From Vicia villosa (lineage: Eukaryota > Streptophyta > Magnoliopsida > Fabales > Fabaceae), in assembly GCF_029867415.1 (NCBI RefSeq), contig NC_081186.1, positions 11,540,930 to 11,604,929 of the forward strand: a stretch of DNA of 64,000 bases, written 5' to 3'. Of the stretch, positions 1 to 10,150 are shown one piece after another. The notes beneath the pieces are model-generated. The model did no database searches. It saw only the letters and a list, made by a program, of their open reading frames with translations, and was not told the origin of the DNA. How positions within the stretch are numbered: the stretch's first letter is position 1; every line of letters begins with the position of its first letter. Made by a program: the position numbers and the translations under genes.

Positions 1-2
1 TC

Positions 3-1463
3 AACATGCCAATCTCTCAGGCATTGCACCACTTGCTAAAAGCAGATCTGATCACCTTAAGAGGTCCTCCAAAGAATGTCAACACTTCCTCTCCGAATTA
101 TCGCCATGATGCGACATGTGCCTATCACTCAAACTGTCCAGGACATGACGCAGATCACTGCTGGGCCCTGAAAAATAAAATACAAGATATGATAGATGCT
201 GGTGAAATTGAGTTAGATCCTCCAGAAACTCCAAATGTCATCACAGCACCTATGCCAAAGCATGACAAAACTGTTAACGCTATCCTGGACACTGTTTACA
301 TCTATGATGTGAACGAATTATCAACTCCACTCTGCGAAGTCAAAGGAAAGCTAATCCGAGCTGGTTACTTTCCAGGGTGTGACCCCGACTGCTTTTACTG
401 CTCCTGCCTGCCCAATGGTTGTGAAAATCTAAGAATGGGAATTCAAAAGTGGATGGATCGCCGTATCATTATGTTTGAGAGGCTCCCTTCTATGGACGTG
501 CTGTGCAAAGTCTTTACAAACGGGATGAGAATAGAGGATGCCTCAATGATCTCCAGCTTACCATTCAAAATCTCTGCCAAGGCTCCATTCAAAATTTCTG
601 CTACACTCAAAGTGGCATCAGTAGTCATTGCTAGTCCAACTCCATTTCCATACTCCTCAGACAAAGCTGTCCCATGGGGATATGACACTAATGTTTACGT
701 TCATGGAGTTAAGCAGGGTACCTCGACTGAAGAGGCCGCAAAGTTAACTACTCCAACTGTGGGTAATATTGTGGGTACCAGCAAGATCACGAGAAGTGGA
801 AGGATCTTTTCACCAGAAATTTCTCCAAATGTTGCTGTTGGTCCAGTCCGAGTCCCAGTTCCTAATCAAAATGTCAACGCTCGAGGCAAAGAGCCACAAG
901 TTGAACAAATTCAAACCCCAGTGGAGATCACTGCTGAGGATCCATCAAAGCAAGAAATGGAGGAAATATTGAAAATCATCTGCAAGAGTGATTACAATAT
1001 TGTTGAGCAACTGGGGCACACCGCTCCAAAAATCTCAATGCTATCTCTGCTAAAATATTCAGAAGCTCATGCCAAAGCTCTGATGAAGTTCCTGAAAGCT
1101 GCGCATGTGCCTCAAGAGATCTCAGTCGACCAATTTGAGAATTATGTTGCCAATCTAACCGTGAGCAATGGTCTCGGTTTCTCTGATGTGGATCTAACCC
1201 CTGCTGGAAAAAATCACAACAAAGCCTTACATATCTCCATTGAATGTAATGGCACCACTCTATCTCATGTGCTAGTAGATAACGGTTCTTCTTTGAACGT
1301 GTTACCGAAAACAGTACTAGAAAAGCTTGACTTCGAAGGAATTGTGTTACAACCAAGTGATGTTGTGGTAAGAGCCTTTGACGGGTCAACCAGAACGGTA
1401 TACGGAAAAGTGAATCTCCCAATCAGAGTGGTTCTCAAATCTTTGATTCTATCTTTTACGTAA
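3..1463 (+). CDS. gag-pro: Ogre-1 gag C-terminal part and protease start (partial, frameshifted)
   Basis: The frame is open from the window edge. A nucleocapsid-like knuckle of C-x2-H...G-H-x4-C form (translated from about 117) is followed by the Trp-Ala-Leu-Lys stretch usual in Ogre gag. A second Cys-rich cluster lies near 370-420. An aspartic protease begins near 1215, but its catalytic triplet (1278-1286) reads Asp-Asn-Gly instead of Asp-Thr/Ser-Gly. The frame ends at 1461-1463 after an apparent one-base deletion in the run near 1428-1434; the homologous protein sequence resumes in another frame just downstream. The true start lies outside the window. The product would be the structural Gag plus the protease that cleaves the polyprotein in virus-like particles. 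Family assignment is confident; activity is unlikely. Confidence 0.85.
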   Translation, partial: NMPISQALHHLLKADLITLRGPPKNVNTSSPNYRHDATCAYHSNCPGHDADHCWALKNKIQDMIDAGEIELDPPETPNVITAPMPKHDKTVNAILDTVYIYDVNELSTPLCEVKGKLIRAGYFPGCDPDCFYCSCLPNGCENLRMGIQKWMDRRIIMFERLPSMDVLCKVFTNGMRIEDASMISSLPFKISAKAPFKISATLKVASVVIASPTPFPYSSDKAVPWGYDTNVYVHGVKQGTSTEEAAKLTTPTVGNIVGTSKITRSGRIFSPEISPNVAVGPVRVPVPNQNVNARGKEPQVEQIQTPVEITAEDPSKQEMEEILKIICKSDYNIVEQLGHTAPKISMLSLLKYSEAHAKALMKFLKAAHVPQEISVDQFENYVANLTVSNGLGFSDVDLTPAGKNHNKALHISIECNGTTLSHVLVDNGSSLNVLPKTVLEKLDFEGIVLQPSDVVVRAFDGSTRTVYGKVNLPIRVVLKSLILSFT

Positions 1464-2656
1464 TGGAAATTCACCCAGCCTACTCCTGTTTACTTGGACG
1501 TCCTTGGATACATGGGGCAAACGCTGTAACTTCTACCCTGCATCAGAAGTTGAAATATCCAGTAAAAGGAAAGATTGTCACAGTCTATGGCGAAGAGGAA
1601 TATGTGGTTAGTCACCTAAGCAATTCCAAATATGTTGAGTTGGAGGACGAATTCATCGAAACTCCATGCCAATCATTTGAGGTGGTCTCTCCAGATGTCT
1701 CTACCATCAAGCATATTCCTGCTACTCCAACTACAACTATGGCTTCTCTCAAAGATGCCAAAGCCATGATTGAACAGGGTGATTGCACAGTATGGGGACA
1801 GCTTCCCGATATACCCTACAAGTCTGACAAGCTAGGTCTGGACTATGATAGTGAAAATCAAAAGAATGATCAAAGTCCTCGTTCTGAAGGATTAATGTCA
1901 CACTTCGTCAGCCAAGAAGTAAACGCTATTGAAGATGAAGGAGTGTTCTTGAACCATGTCATTCAGCCATATCCAGATGAAATTCCACCTATTTCCATGG
2001 GAATGTGGGATGCTGTGGGAGAACCAAACGGCGGGTATAACTATCAGTATGCCGCACCTCAAAATTCCTATATTGCTACGGAAGACCTTACCCCGACTGG
2101 ATGGGGTGATCAAATTGGAAATGACGAAAGTTTCACAAGTCCCGTCACTGAGCAATATCAAAATCCACCCAAAGAAGTATGGGACACGCTAGGAGAACCC
2201 AGCGGCAAATATGACTATATGGTGAAATACTCCGCTCCTCCGAGCTCACAAATTGCTATGGAGGACATTGTCCCAACTGGATGGGATGAACAGTACGATG
2301 ACAATTTCGCTCTTGAAGAAGCCAGGGAAATACCAAATAACGAGGGTTGTTTCCTGTCAGCATACACTCCTCATCAAGATGCACAAGTCTCTATTCAAAA
2401 CATCATCCCGACTGCATGGGACGGCCTTATCGAGCATCTCGCTCAGCCAACAGAGATATCTCAGCCTGGGCTCTCGTATCCAGCAGAGTATATCCCTTAT
2501 CCCGAAGGATCACCGGCTCATTTTCCCACTAATGAAATCAATGCTGTGGAAGATGAAGAAGACAACTGCAACTGGAACAGCTGGGTACCCCCTGCTCACA
2601 ACAGTGGATTGAACAACTGGAAAGCTGAGGATGTGATCTCCTTTGACCAGGAGTAA
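1463..2656 (+). CDS. pro: Ogre-1 protease C-terminus and acidic Trp-repeat linker
   Basis: This continues gag-pro after the frameshift. It opens with the conserved protease C-terminal block (Ala-Tyr-Ser-Cys-Leu-Leu-Gly-Arg-Pro-Trp-Ile-His), shared with Ogre-3 at about 46040-46080. Next is a Trp-Gly...Leu-Gly-Leu-Asp-Tyr stretch resembling the G-patch-like tail of such proteases. Then follows an acidic linker with three diverged repeats, each ending in a Pro-Thr-Gly/Ala-Trp motif (about 2092-2103, 2272-2283 and 2407-2418); the first two are preceded by a Trp-Asp...Gly-Glu-Pro motif. Ogre-3 lacks these repeats. The TAA stop (2654-2656) overlaps a 5' splice site (GT at 2653-2654), so splicing removes the stop and joins this frame to pol. 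The ATG at 1463 is only the first Met after the lesion. Confidence 0.8.
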   Translation: MEIHPAYSCLLGRPWIHGANAVTSTLHQKLKYPVKGKIVTVYGEEEYVVSHLSNSKYVELEDEFIETPCQSFEVVSPDVSTIKHIPATPTTTMASLKDAKAMIEQGDCTVWGQLPDIPYKSDKLGLDYDSENQKNDQSPRSEGLMSHFVSQEVNAIEDEGVFLNHVIQPYPDEIPPISMGMWDAVGEPNGGYNYQYAAPQNSYIATEDLTPTGWGDQIGNDESFTSPVTEQYQNPPKEVWDTLGEPSGKYDYMVKYSAPPSSQIAMEDIVPTGWDEQYDDNFALEEAREIPNNEGCFLSAYTPHQDAQVSIQNIIPTAWDGLIEHLAQPTEISQPGLSYPAEYIPYPEGSPAHFPTNEINAVEDEEDNCNWNSWVPPAHNSGLNNWKAEDVISFDQE

Positions 2657-2910
2657 ATGCCATTTCCTGTTTTCTTTGTGTATATTGTGCAAAGATAAAA
2701 ATGGTTCCTGAACAATCGAACCATGAGCTTGAAAGCCGTGTGCCTTAGCACACTGGTCCTTCTATAAGGGCTTATCATATCATGATCATGTGCATTCAAT
2801 AAAATCATGGGACGCTTGCATATTTAAATTTTGTGATCCTTTTTCTTTCTTTCTTCGCTTTCAAATAGCTATGTTTTTTCTTCACACACACTCACATAAT
2901 TAACATGCAG
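2653..2910 (+). other. Predicted pro/RT intron of Ogre-1 (258 nt)
   Basis: The donor GTAAAT begins at 2653 and the acceptor ...aacatgcag ends at 2910; the interval is AT-rich with pyrimidine runs. Joining 2652 to 2911 keeps the protease frame and enters the pol frame, which is open from 2911 through the start of the RT. Ogre elements are known to contain a spliced intron here; the exact boundaries are my inference. Confidence 0.8.
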
Positions 2911-5900
2911 ATTCACATACACTCTGGATCCAGTCAACAACGATTCTGCTATTGCCCGTCATGACTTTGAAAGTCCGATCTACCAAACTGAGGACGAAAG
3001 TGAGGAAGATTGTGAAGTGCCAAGAGAACTTGCAAGGCTGCTAGAACAAGAAGACAAGGCCATACAGCCTCACGAGGAGCCAATTGAGGTCATCAACTTG
3101 GGCAGCAACGAAGAAAAGAAAGAAGTCAAAATAGGGGCTGATTTAGAACACAGCGTCAAGCAAAGACTGATTCAAATGCTGCGAGACTACGTCGAGATAT
3201 TCGCCTGGTCCTATGAGGATATGCCAGGCCTTGACACGGACATCGTAGTTCATCGCCTACCAATCAAAGAAGGTAGCACTCCAGTCAAACAGAAACTACG
3301 AAGGAGTAGGCCTGATATGTCAAAAAAGATCAAAGACGAGGTTGAAAAACAGTTCAATGCCGGATTCCTAAAAGTTGTAAGTTATCCTCCTTGGATAGCT
3401 AACATCGTCCCTGTACCTAAAAAAGACGGGAAAGTCAGAATGTGCGTGGACTACAGAGATCTGAACCGGGCAAGCCCCAAAGATGATTTCCCTTTACCAC
3501 ACATCGATGTACTGGTTGACAATACCGCACAATGCAAGGTATTCTCCTTTATGGACGGATTCTCAGGGTACAATCAAATCAAGATGGCACCCGAAGACAT
3601 GGAAAAAACAACCTTCACAACACCCTGGGGAACCTTTTGTTACAAAGTAATGCCCTTTGGTCTGAAAAACGCAGGAGCAACCTATCAACGTGCAATGGTA
3701 GCGCTATTTCATGATATGATTCATCAAGAAATAGAGGTGTATGTCGATGACATGATTGCAAAATCCAACACCGAGGAAGAACATCTGGGTCATTTACACA
3801 AGTTGTTTGACAGACTCAAGAAATACAAGTTGCGACTGAACCCAAATAAGTGTACCTTTGGAGTAAGATCCGGCAAACTCTTAGGTTTCATCGTCAGCAG
3901 CAAAGGTATTGAGGTTGATCCCGCCAAGGTTAAAGCCATTCAAGAAATGCCTATACCTCGTACCGAGAAACAAGTCAGAGGATTCTTGGGACGTCTAAAT
4001 TACATCGCCCGATTTATTGCCCACATGACTACTACTTGTGTGCCGATCTTCAAACTGTTGAAGAAAGATCAAGTGGAAAGGTGGAATGACAAATGCCAGT
4101 TAGCCTTTGACAAAATCAAAGAATATCTCCAAAAACCTCCAATCTTGTTGCCACCTGTGGAAGGCAGACCTCTGATAATGTACCTAACTGTGTTAGAAGA
4201 CTCAATGGGGTGTGTACTAGGACAACATGACGAATCCGGCCGAAAGGAGCACGCAATCTACTATCTTAGCAAAAAGTTTACCGATTGTGAAACAAGATAC
4301 TCACTACTCGAAAAAACTTGTTGTGCCTTAGCTTGGGCAGCTCGCCGACTAAGACAGTACATGCTAAATCACACCACTTTCCTAATCTCCAAGATGGATC
4401 CCATCAAATACGTGTTCGAAAAACCTGCTCTCTCTGGAAGAATAGCGAGATGGCAAATGATCTTAACAGAATATGACATTCAATACACTTCACAAAAAGC
4501 AATCAAAGGAAGTGTGGTAGCTGATCATCTGGCTCATCAAGCAGTGGATGATTATCAAGCATTGAACTTTGACTTCCCAGACGAAGACATTATGCTAGTC
4601 AATGACTACAAACAACCAGGACCAGAAGAAGGACCCGAGCCAGGATCCCGGTGGACTATGGTTTTTGACGGAGCTTCTAATGCACTTGGCAATGGCATCG
4701 GAGCTGTGATCATTTCCCCCGCAGGAAGTTACACACCGTTCACTGCCAGATTATGCTTCAATTGCACTAACAATATAGCCGAATACGAAGCATGTATTCT
4801 GGGTCTCAAAGCTGCAATCGATCTAAGAATCAAATTCCTGGAAGTCTACGGAGACTCGGCCTTGGTAATCTACCAAGTCAAAGGGGAATGGGACACGAAG
4901 CACCCGAATCTAATTCCTTACAAAGAATATGTGCTGAGTTTGATTCCTTACTTCGAAGAAATCACTTTCGAACACATCCCACGCGAGGAAAATCAACTAG
5001 CTGATGCTTTAGCTACCATGTCATCCATGTTCAAAGTCAGGTGGGACAACGAGGCGCCTATGATCACCATTTACAGGCAAGATGAACCATCCTATTGCAA
5101 TGAGATCAATACCGAAGGAACCGAGGAAAAACCATGGTTCCATGAAGTAAAAAGATATCTCGAAGCTCAGGAGTACCCTGAAGGGGCATCCATTAATGAC
5201 AGAAAGTTTCTAAGGAGATTTGCTGCCAAATTCTTTCTAAGCAATGGAACCCTATACAAACGCAACCATGACTCGACTTTACTTCGCTGTGTAAACAAGA
5301 AGGAAGCAGAACAGATCATGGAAGAAATACACAATGGTGCCTTCGGTACTCATTCCAGTGGACATACAATGGCTAAAAAGATCCTGAGAGCAGGTTATTA
5401 CTGGTCTACCATGGAAACAGACTGCCATCATCACTCCCGAACATGTCACAAATGCCAGATATACGCTGACAAAGTACATGTACCTCCAGTTCCATTAAGC
5501 GTCCTGACGGCTCCTTGGCCTTTTGCAATGTGGGGTATTGATATGATTGGAGAAATCAAACCTACTGCCTCCAACGGACATCGCTTTATCCTGGTCGCTA
5601 TTGACTACTTCACAAAGTGGGTAGAAGCAGCTTCATTTGCTTCTGTTACCAAGAATGTGGTGGCCCGGTTCATCAAATACAATCTCATTTGTCGGTACGG
5701 CATCCCTGAACGGATTATCACGGACAATGGCACAAATCTAAACAACAGAATGATTACTGAACTTTGCACACAGTTCAAGATCAAGCATCATAATTCCTCT
5801 CCATATCGACCAAAGATGAACGGCGCGGTGGAAGCTGCCAACAAGAACATCAAGAAAATCATACAAAAAATGACAGTAACCTACAAAGACTGGCATGAGA

Positions 5901-6382
5901 TGTTGCCTTTTGCTCTTCATGGTTATCGCACATCTGCGCGTACTTCAACAGGGGCAACTCCATTCTCCTTAGTCTATGGTATGGAGGCAGTTCTTCCAAT
6001 TGAAATTCAGATTCCTTCCCTAAGGATTATGAAAGAAGCCAATCTAGACGAAGACGATTGGATTCAAACACGGTTGGACCAGATAAACTTGATTGATGAG
6101 AAAAGGCTCGCAGCTATTTGTCATGGTCAGCTATACCAAAAGCGTATGATCAAAGCCTTCAACAAAAAAGTCAAAAGTCAAGCATACCAAACTGGTGGCT
6201 TGGTTGTCAAACGCATCATCTTACCACAAGGTGATCCCAGAGGCAAATGGACTCCCACCTACGAGGGACCATTCATAATCAAGAAAATATTCTCCGGCGG
6301 CGCCATGTTGCTTACCACCATGGATGGCGAGGATTTCCCACACCCTGTGAATGCTGACATAGTCAAAAAATACTTCTCTTAA
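2911..6382 (+). CDS. pol: Ogre-1 pol: RT, RNase H, second RNase H, integrase
   Basis: The reading frame is intact. Residues here count from the Met at 3017 (1121 aa), but the frame is open from the acceptor at 2911. Reverse transcriptase has its Tyr-Val-Asp-Asp catalytic motif at 242-245. The native RNase H/connection region lies near 390-480. A second RNase H follows with acidic residues D551, E591, D613 and D663; this extra domain marks the Tat/Ogre lineage. Integrase has an HHCC zinc region near 780-825 and a catalytic D842, D903, E939 triad with 35 residues between the last two. There is no chromodomain. These enzymes copy element RNA to cDNA and insert it. All catalytic residues checked are present, so only the upstream frameshift blocks normal expression. 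Confidence 0.95.
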
Positions 6383-6400
6383 AAAGAAAAAAAAAACAGC

Positions 6401-6560
6401 TCGCTAAGTTGAAAACCTGAAAGGGCAACTTAGGCAAAAAAATGAGCGTCTCGGTGGATTGAAAACCCGAAAGGGCGGTCCAGGCAAAAATTAGAGACTA
6501 AACAAATACTATCCCGGTAGGCTGAAAACCTGAAAGGGCAGCCTAGGCAAAAGTTAGGGA
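6401..6560 (+). repeat. Three tandem hairpins with a conserved GAAA-type loop (Ogre-1)
   Basis: Three similar units follow pol. Each has two arms around a 14-nt interval AAAACCYGAAAGGG. Arms are ctaagttg/caacttag (6404-6411, 6426-6433), tggattg/cggtcca (6455-6461, 6476-6482, two G-U pairs) and taggctg/cagccta (6518-6524, 6539-6545). Arm sequences differ but stay complementary. Inside the interval, CCY/GGG can close a GAAA tetraloop, leaving an A4 bulge. A ggcaaaa-type spacer follows each unit. Confidence 0.8.
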
Positions 6561-7713
6561 ATGAAGCATACAACTGTGTTCCGTTCAGCTGCCTACTCAC
6601 CATCAAGATTCAACACCTCAAAGACACCGATCAGTCCAATCACTTTCTTCCAACAAGTGAGGGATGAGATGCTCGAAGACAGATTGGCAATAGCAGAGTT
6701 GAAACTTGACTGGATCGTTTTCACATAGCTATTTATCTTCATAAATATTTTCCAAAACTTTCTGACAATTTCCTACTTCTAGGATTGTTGTCTCCCTGTG
6801 CTAACCAGCCTATCATGGCTCTTTTTCAAAAAACAATGCAGCTTAGGCTCAAAAATCACCATTTTCACTTTTTCTGTTTTAAATACGTAAGCGTCCCAAT
6901 GATAATTTTGAATGAACATGTGCATTTGAATATGATTGATGTTTACCAGGAAAAACAGGAATAGCATTCAGGAAATGTCCCAATTATCTGGACATCATCC
7001 CATCAGAAGAAAATCCCCAAGAGAACACATTTCTCAGCAAATTCCTCAAAAAGATTTTCTCTTCAAAAGAAGTCTTATCCCCCAGCAGGGTTGTTCCAGA
7101 TTACTATCTTCAGAAGGTGTGATCCCCGCACCCGGACTTGGTCATATAGTGCATCGGAGGATTATGCATCTTCCTCATTCCCACTTGAAAGGGCATCAGA
7201 ACTTCCAGCTACCTTTCATTCCCAAGTGATAGTCAAAGGTCCTTCAACAGAGTACCAGGGTTCTCAAAGAATTTCCCCAGCCAAGGGTACTCAAACAAGA
7301 CAAAAGATCATCAACGATCACAATATAGTCATATCCAGATGACTGGCGGAAATTTATTTTCCCAAATAGGAGCTCGACATATCATATTCATACATCACAT
7401 TCATACATCATACATCATACATTCATACATCATACTCATGCATCACACATCATGCATCATGCGCATATTATGCGCATATTCATACACAACATCACATGCA
7501 TATTTCTCCGGGAATATCTCACATTTACATGCATCATAAATATTGCATATCACTAACTTGATTTTTCAGGTAGACGGATATCTTCAACAAAGATGTTTTC
7601 AATCACATGCAGTGTTCACCTGAATTCCATGAACGGTTCTCTCAGATATAATCAAGCCGAAGATTCATTCTGATCACTTACCAACTCAAAAACAGACATT
7701 GCAGATCAAAGTT
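6561..7713 (+). other. Ogre-1 untranslated 3' region
   Basis: I see no supportable gene. The stretch 7365-7560 is a degenerate catcatacat/catgcat simple repeat. Short open frames (6936-7229, 7091-7342) lack recognisable domains. Confidence 0.6.
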
Positions 7714-8170
7714 GATACCTCAGACGGTTCTAGAACGATCTAGCATCAAAGATCTAAAGCGATACCTCAGACGGTTCCAGAACGATCTAGCATCACAGAT
7801 CTAAAGCGATACCTCAGACGGTTCCAAAACGATCTACCATTGCAGATCTAAAGCGATACCTCAGACGGTTCCAAAACGATCTACCATTGCAGATCTAAAG
7901 CGATACCTCAGACGGTTCCAGAACGATCTAACATTGCAGATCTAAAGCGATACCTCAGACGGTTCCAGAACGATCTAATATTGCAGATCTAAAGCGATAC
8001 CTCAGATGGTTCCAAAACGATCTAACATCAAAGATCTAAAGCTGATACCTCAAACGGGTCCACAATGATCAACTTTCAAAATCTAAAGCGGAAAAACTTT
8101 GGACAAGTTCCGTAGCAATCATCCTCCAAGACTTAAAGCGGTAACCTTGGAAGGTTCCGAAACAGTCAAC
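7714..8170 (+). repeat. 47-bp tandem repeat array (Ogre-1 3' region)
   Basis: Units begin gatacctcagacggttc and recur every 47 bp (about 7714, 7761, 7808, 7855, 7902, 7949, 7996), then decay to about 8170. Each unit contains a GATCT...AGATC inverted pair. Such arrays before the polypurine tract are common in Ogre-like elements. Confidence 0.85.
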
Positions 8171-8431
8171 ACAAAGACTTTCAAATCCTTCATCAAGATA
8201 TAATCAATGGATTCATTTTGATGAACAGACCATCAACACAATTGCCGGGTGGCATCTGAAAGCCCATCTCAGGTAATGATCCAATCTGCCAACAACATTT
8301 CGCAGACGACATTCAAATGCAACTTCCAACATCTCTTCTGATCAAGGTAAGTGCAAATTTTCAGGGCATCTAAATATTCAATCATCTTCTACCTTCAGAT
8401 TTCAGACAATCTCTTCAGGTTTAAGAAGATT

Positions 8432-8444
8432 GAATAGGGGCAAC
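8432..8444 (+). promoter_or_regulatory. Polypurine tract, Ogre-1
   Basis: The sequence gaataggggcaac abuts the LTR start at 8445. The same AATAGGGGCA core precedes the Ogre-2 and Ogre-3 3' LTRs. It primes plus-strand DNA synthesis. Confidence 0.8.
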
Positions 8445-10143
8445 TGTTATACCCCAAAATTTGCCCACATCTTTTTTCAAGAAAACTCCAATCTGAAAAT
8501 TAAGAGTCTCATATAATCATGGATTTTTATTTCAACAAATATCCTGACATATGAAATACTTAGTTTTTAGAATTTTTCTTATACAGTAATTTGGCTTGCA
8601 GTTGAATTTATTCTTACGCAAACGCCAAATACTATTTATTACTTCACACATGCTATTTATTTATTTACAGATAAATAGTAATGACACAATTGGTACAGAG
8701 TTAAATCTTTTTGCAGGCGCAGAATCAGGAAACTCAGACTGTACTGGTAACAGTAAATATTAGTTATTTATTATGTCTGTGTTTTTTTAACAAGTCATGT
8801 AAATAAACTTTCATTTTTCATAAAACAAAAACAACAAAAAAGAAAATTAACTTTGACTGTTGATTTTTCACTCTAACTGCTACGTCAATACCTGAACAGT
8901 CAGTCGACAGCCAAACTGCTGGCAGTACAATTCTCAGTGTTTTGTACCATCAATCAAATCAATCTTTCACAATTCAAAATTCCAAGATCTTTTGTGCTAG
9001 AAGTCTTCTGAATATCACGCGATTAGCAGAAACTCAACACTGCACAAAAATCAGGTACGTTTAACTGTCTCCTACACAAACAGTCCCTAATCAGGGTTTT
9101 TCTTGTTTTTACAGGAGCAACAAGTTTTTGAGAGCTCAAATGGATTTCGTACACATCCATATATCTCAAAGTACCATCATACAAATTTTCAAACTTCAAT
9201 TCACTCAGACGCACCGCCAGCAGCTCAAACAGTCAACAGACGACCCGTTTGACCAAAAAAGTCAACAGACAGTCAAAAATGAAATTTTTTGTCAAAGTCC
9301 ATATTTTGTCAAAGGATTCATCATTTGATCATTGGATGATCATAATTCATCAAGGAAAGATCAAAAATCAACAAAACCTTAAGATTCAAAATTAGGGTTT
9401 TTACCTGAAAAGTCAACTCAACTTTGACTGATCATAACTCTCTCATCCTTCATCCAAAAAATTCAAACCAAAGCTTGTTTTGAAGGAAATTCAATTATCT
9501 TTCAAATGCCATTGATCCCATAGTCATTGCATTCACCATTTGAAAAATATGATCAAAGATATTACAGGTCATTTTCAAAGTCAACAAAAAGACACTTTTT
9601 TCAAAAGGACACACAAGGAGCTTCAAAAATCATTTTGACATGAGACCAAAGGCATTGGTTAGAGGACTCTTTGAGGTTTCCAAAAAGTGCAAGATCTCCT
9701 TCATATGACAAAAATTGAAGGATTTACACCTTGTTGAAGTTGGCTAAATTTTGGGAAAATACATGAAATCAACATTGCTCAAAAATGTATTTTTTCCAAA
9801 TGGGGCCAAGTTTTCAGCATTCAAACATCATTTACATGATGTTATGGGCCTCCCACGACCAAGACTAAGCCCATACCTTTTTTTATCCATTTTTGCATGA
9901 TTTTATCTTATTTTAAGATTAAAATTAAAAGGAAAATGCATGGATAATGGTTAGCTTACAAATCAAGCATGACTCACCTCAAAGAATCTTCATCTTTCTG
10001 CAGAGAATTGAAGGGCAAGGCAGGTGCATTGAAGGCAAGATGACTTGGTCAAGAATTCAAGGTTTTTAATATTAAAAAAAACCAAAGTTTCAACAAAGGC
10101 AACTAAAGACACTTCTTAGCTTCTATTGTAAGCACTCAATGCT

Positions 10144-10150
10144 TATAAAT
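10144..10150 (+). promoter_or_regulatory. Candidate TATA box, Ogre-1 LTR
   Basis: TATAAAT follows an AT-poor stretch and is placed like the TATA boxes of the other Ogre-type LTRs. No transcript data are available. Confidence 0.45.

Noticed and set aside
976..1422. 148-residue open frame antisense to Ogre-1 gag-pro
   Set aside because: Shadow of the sense coding region; no recognisable domain.
7714..8170. 47-bp array as a third covarying hairpin array
   Set aside because: A GATCT/AGATC pair exists, but I see no two-sided compensatory changes among units, so the structural claim is not supported here.
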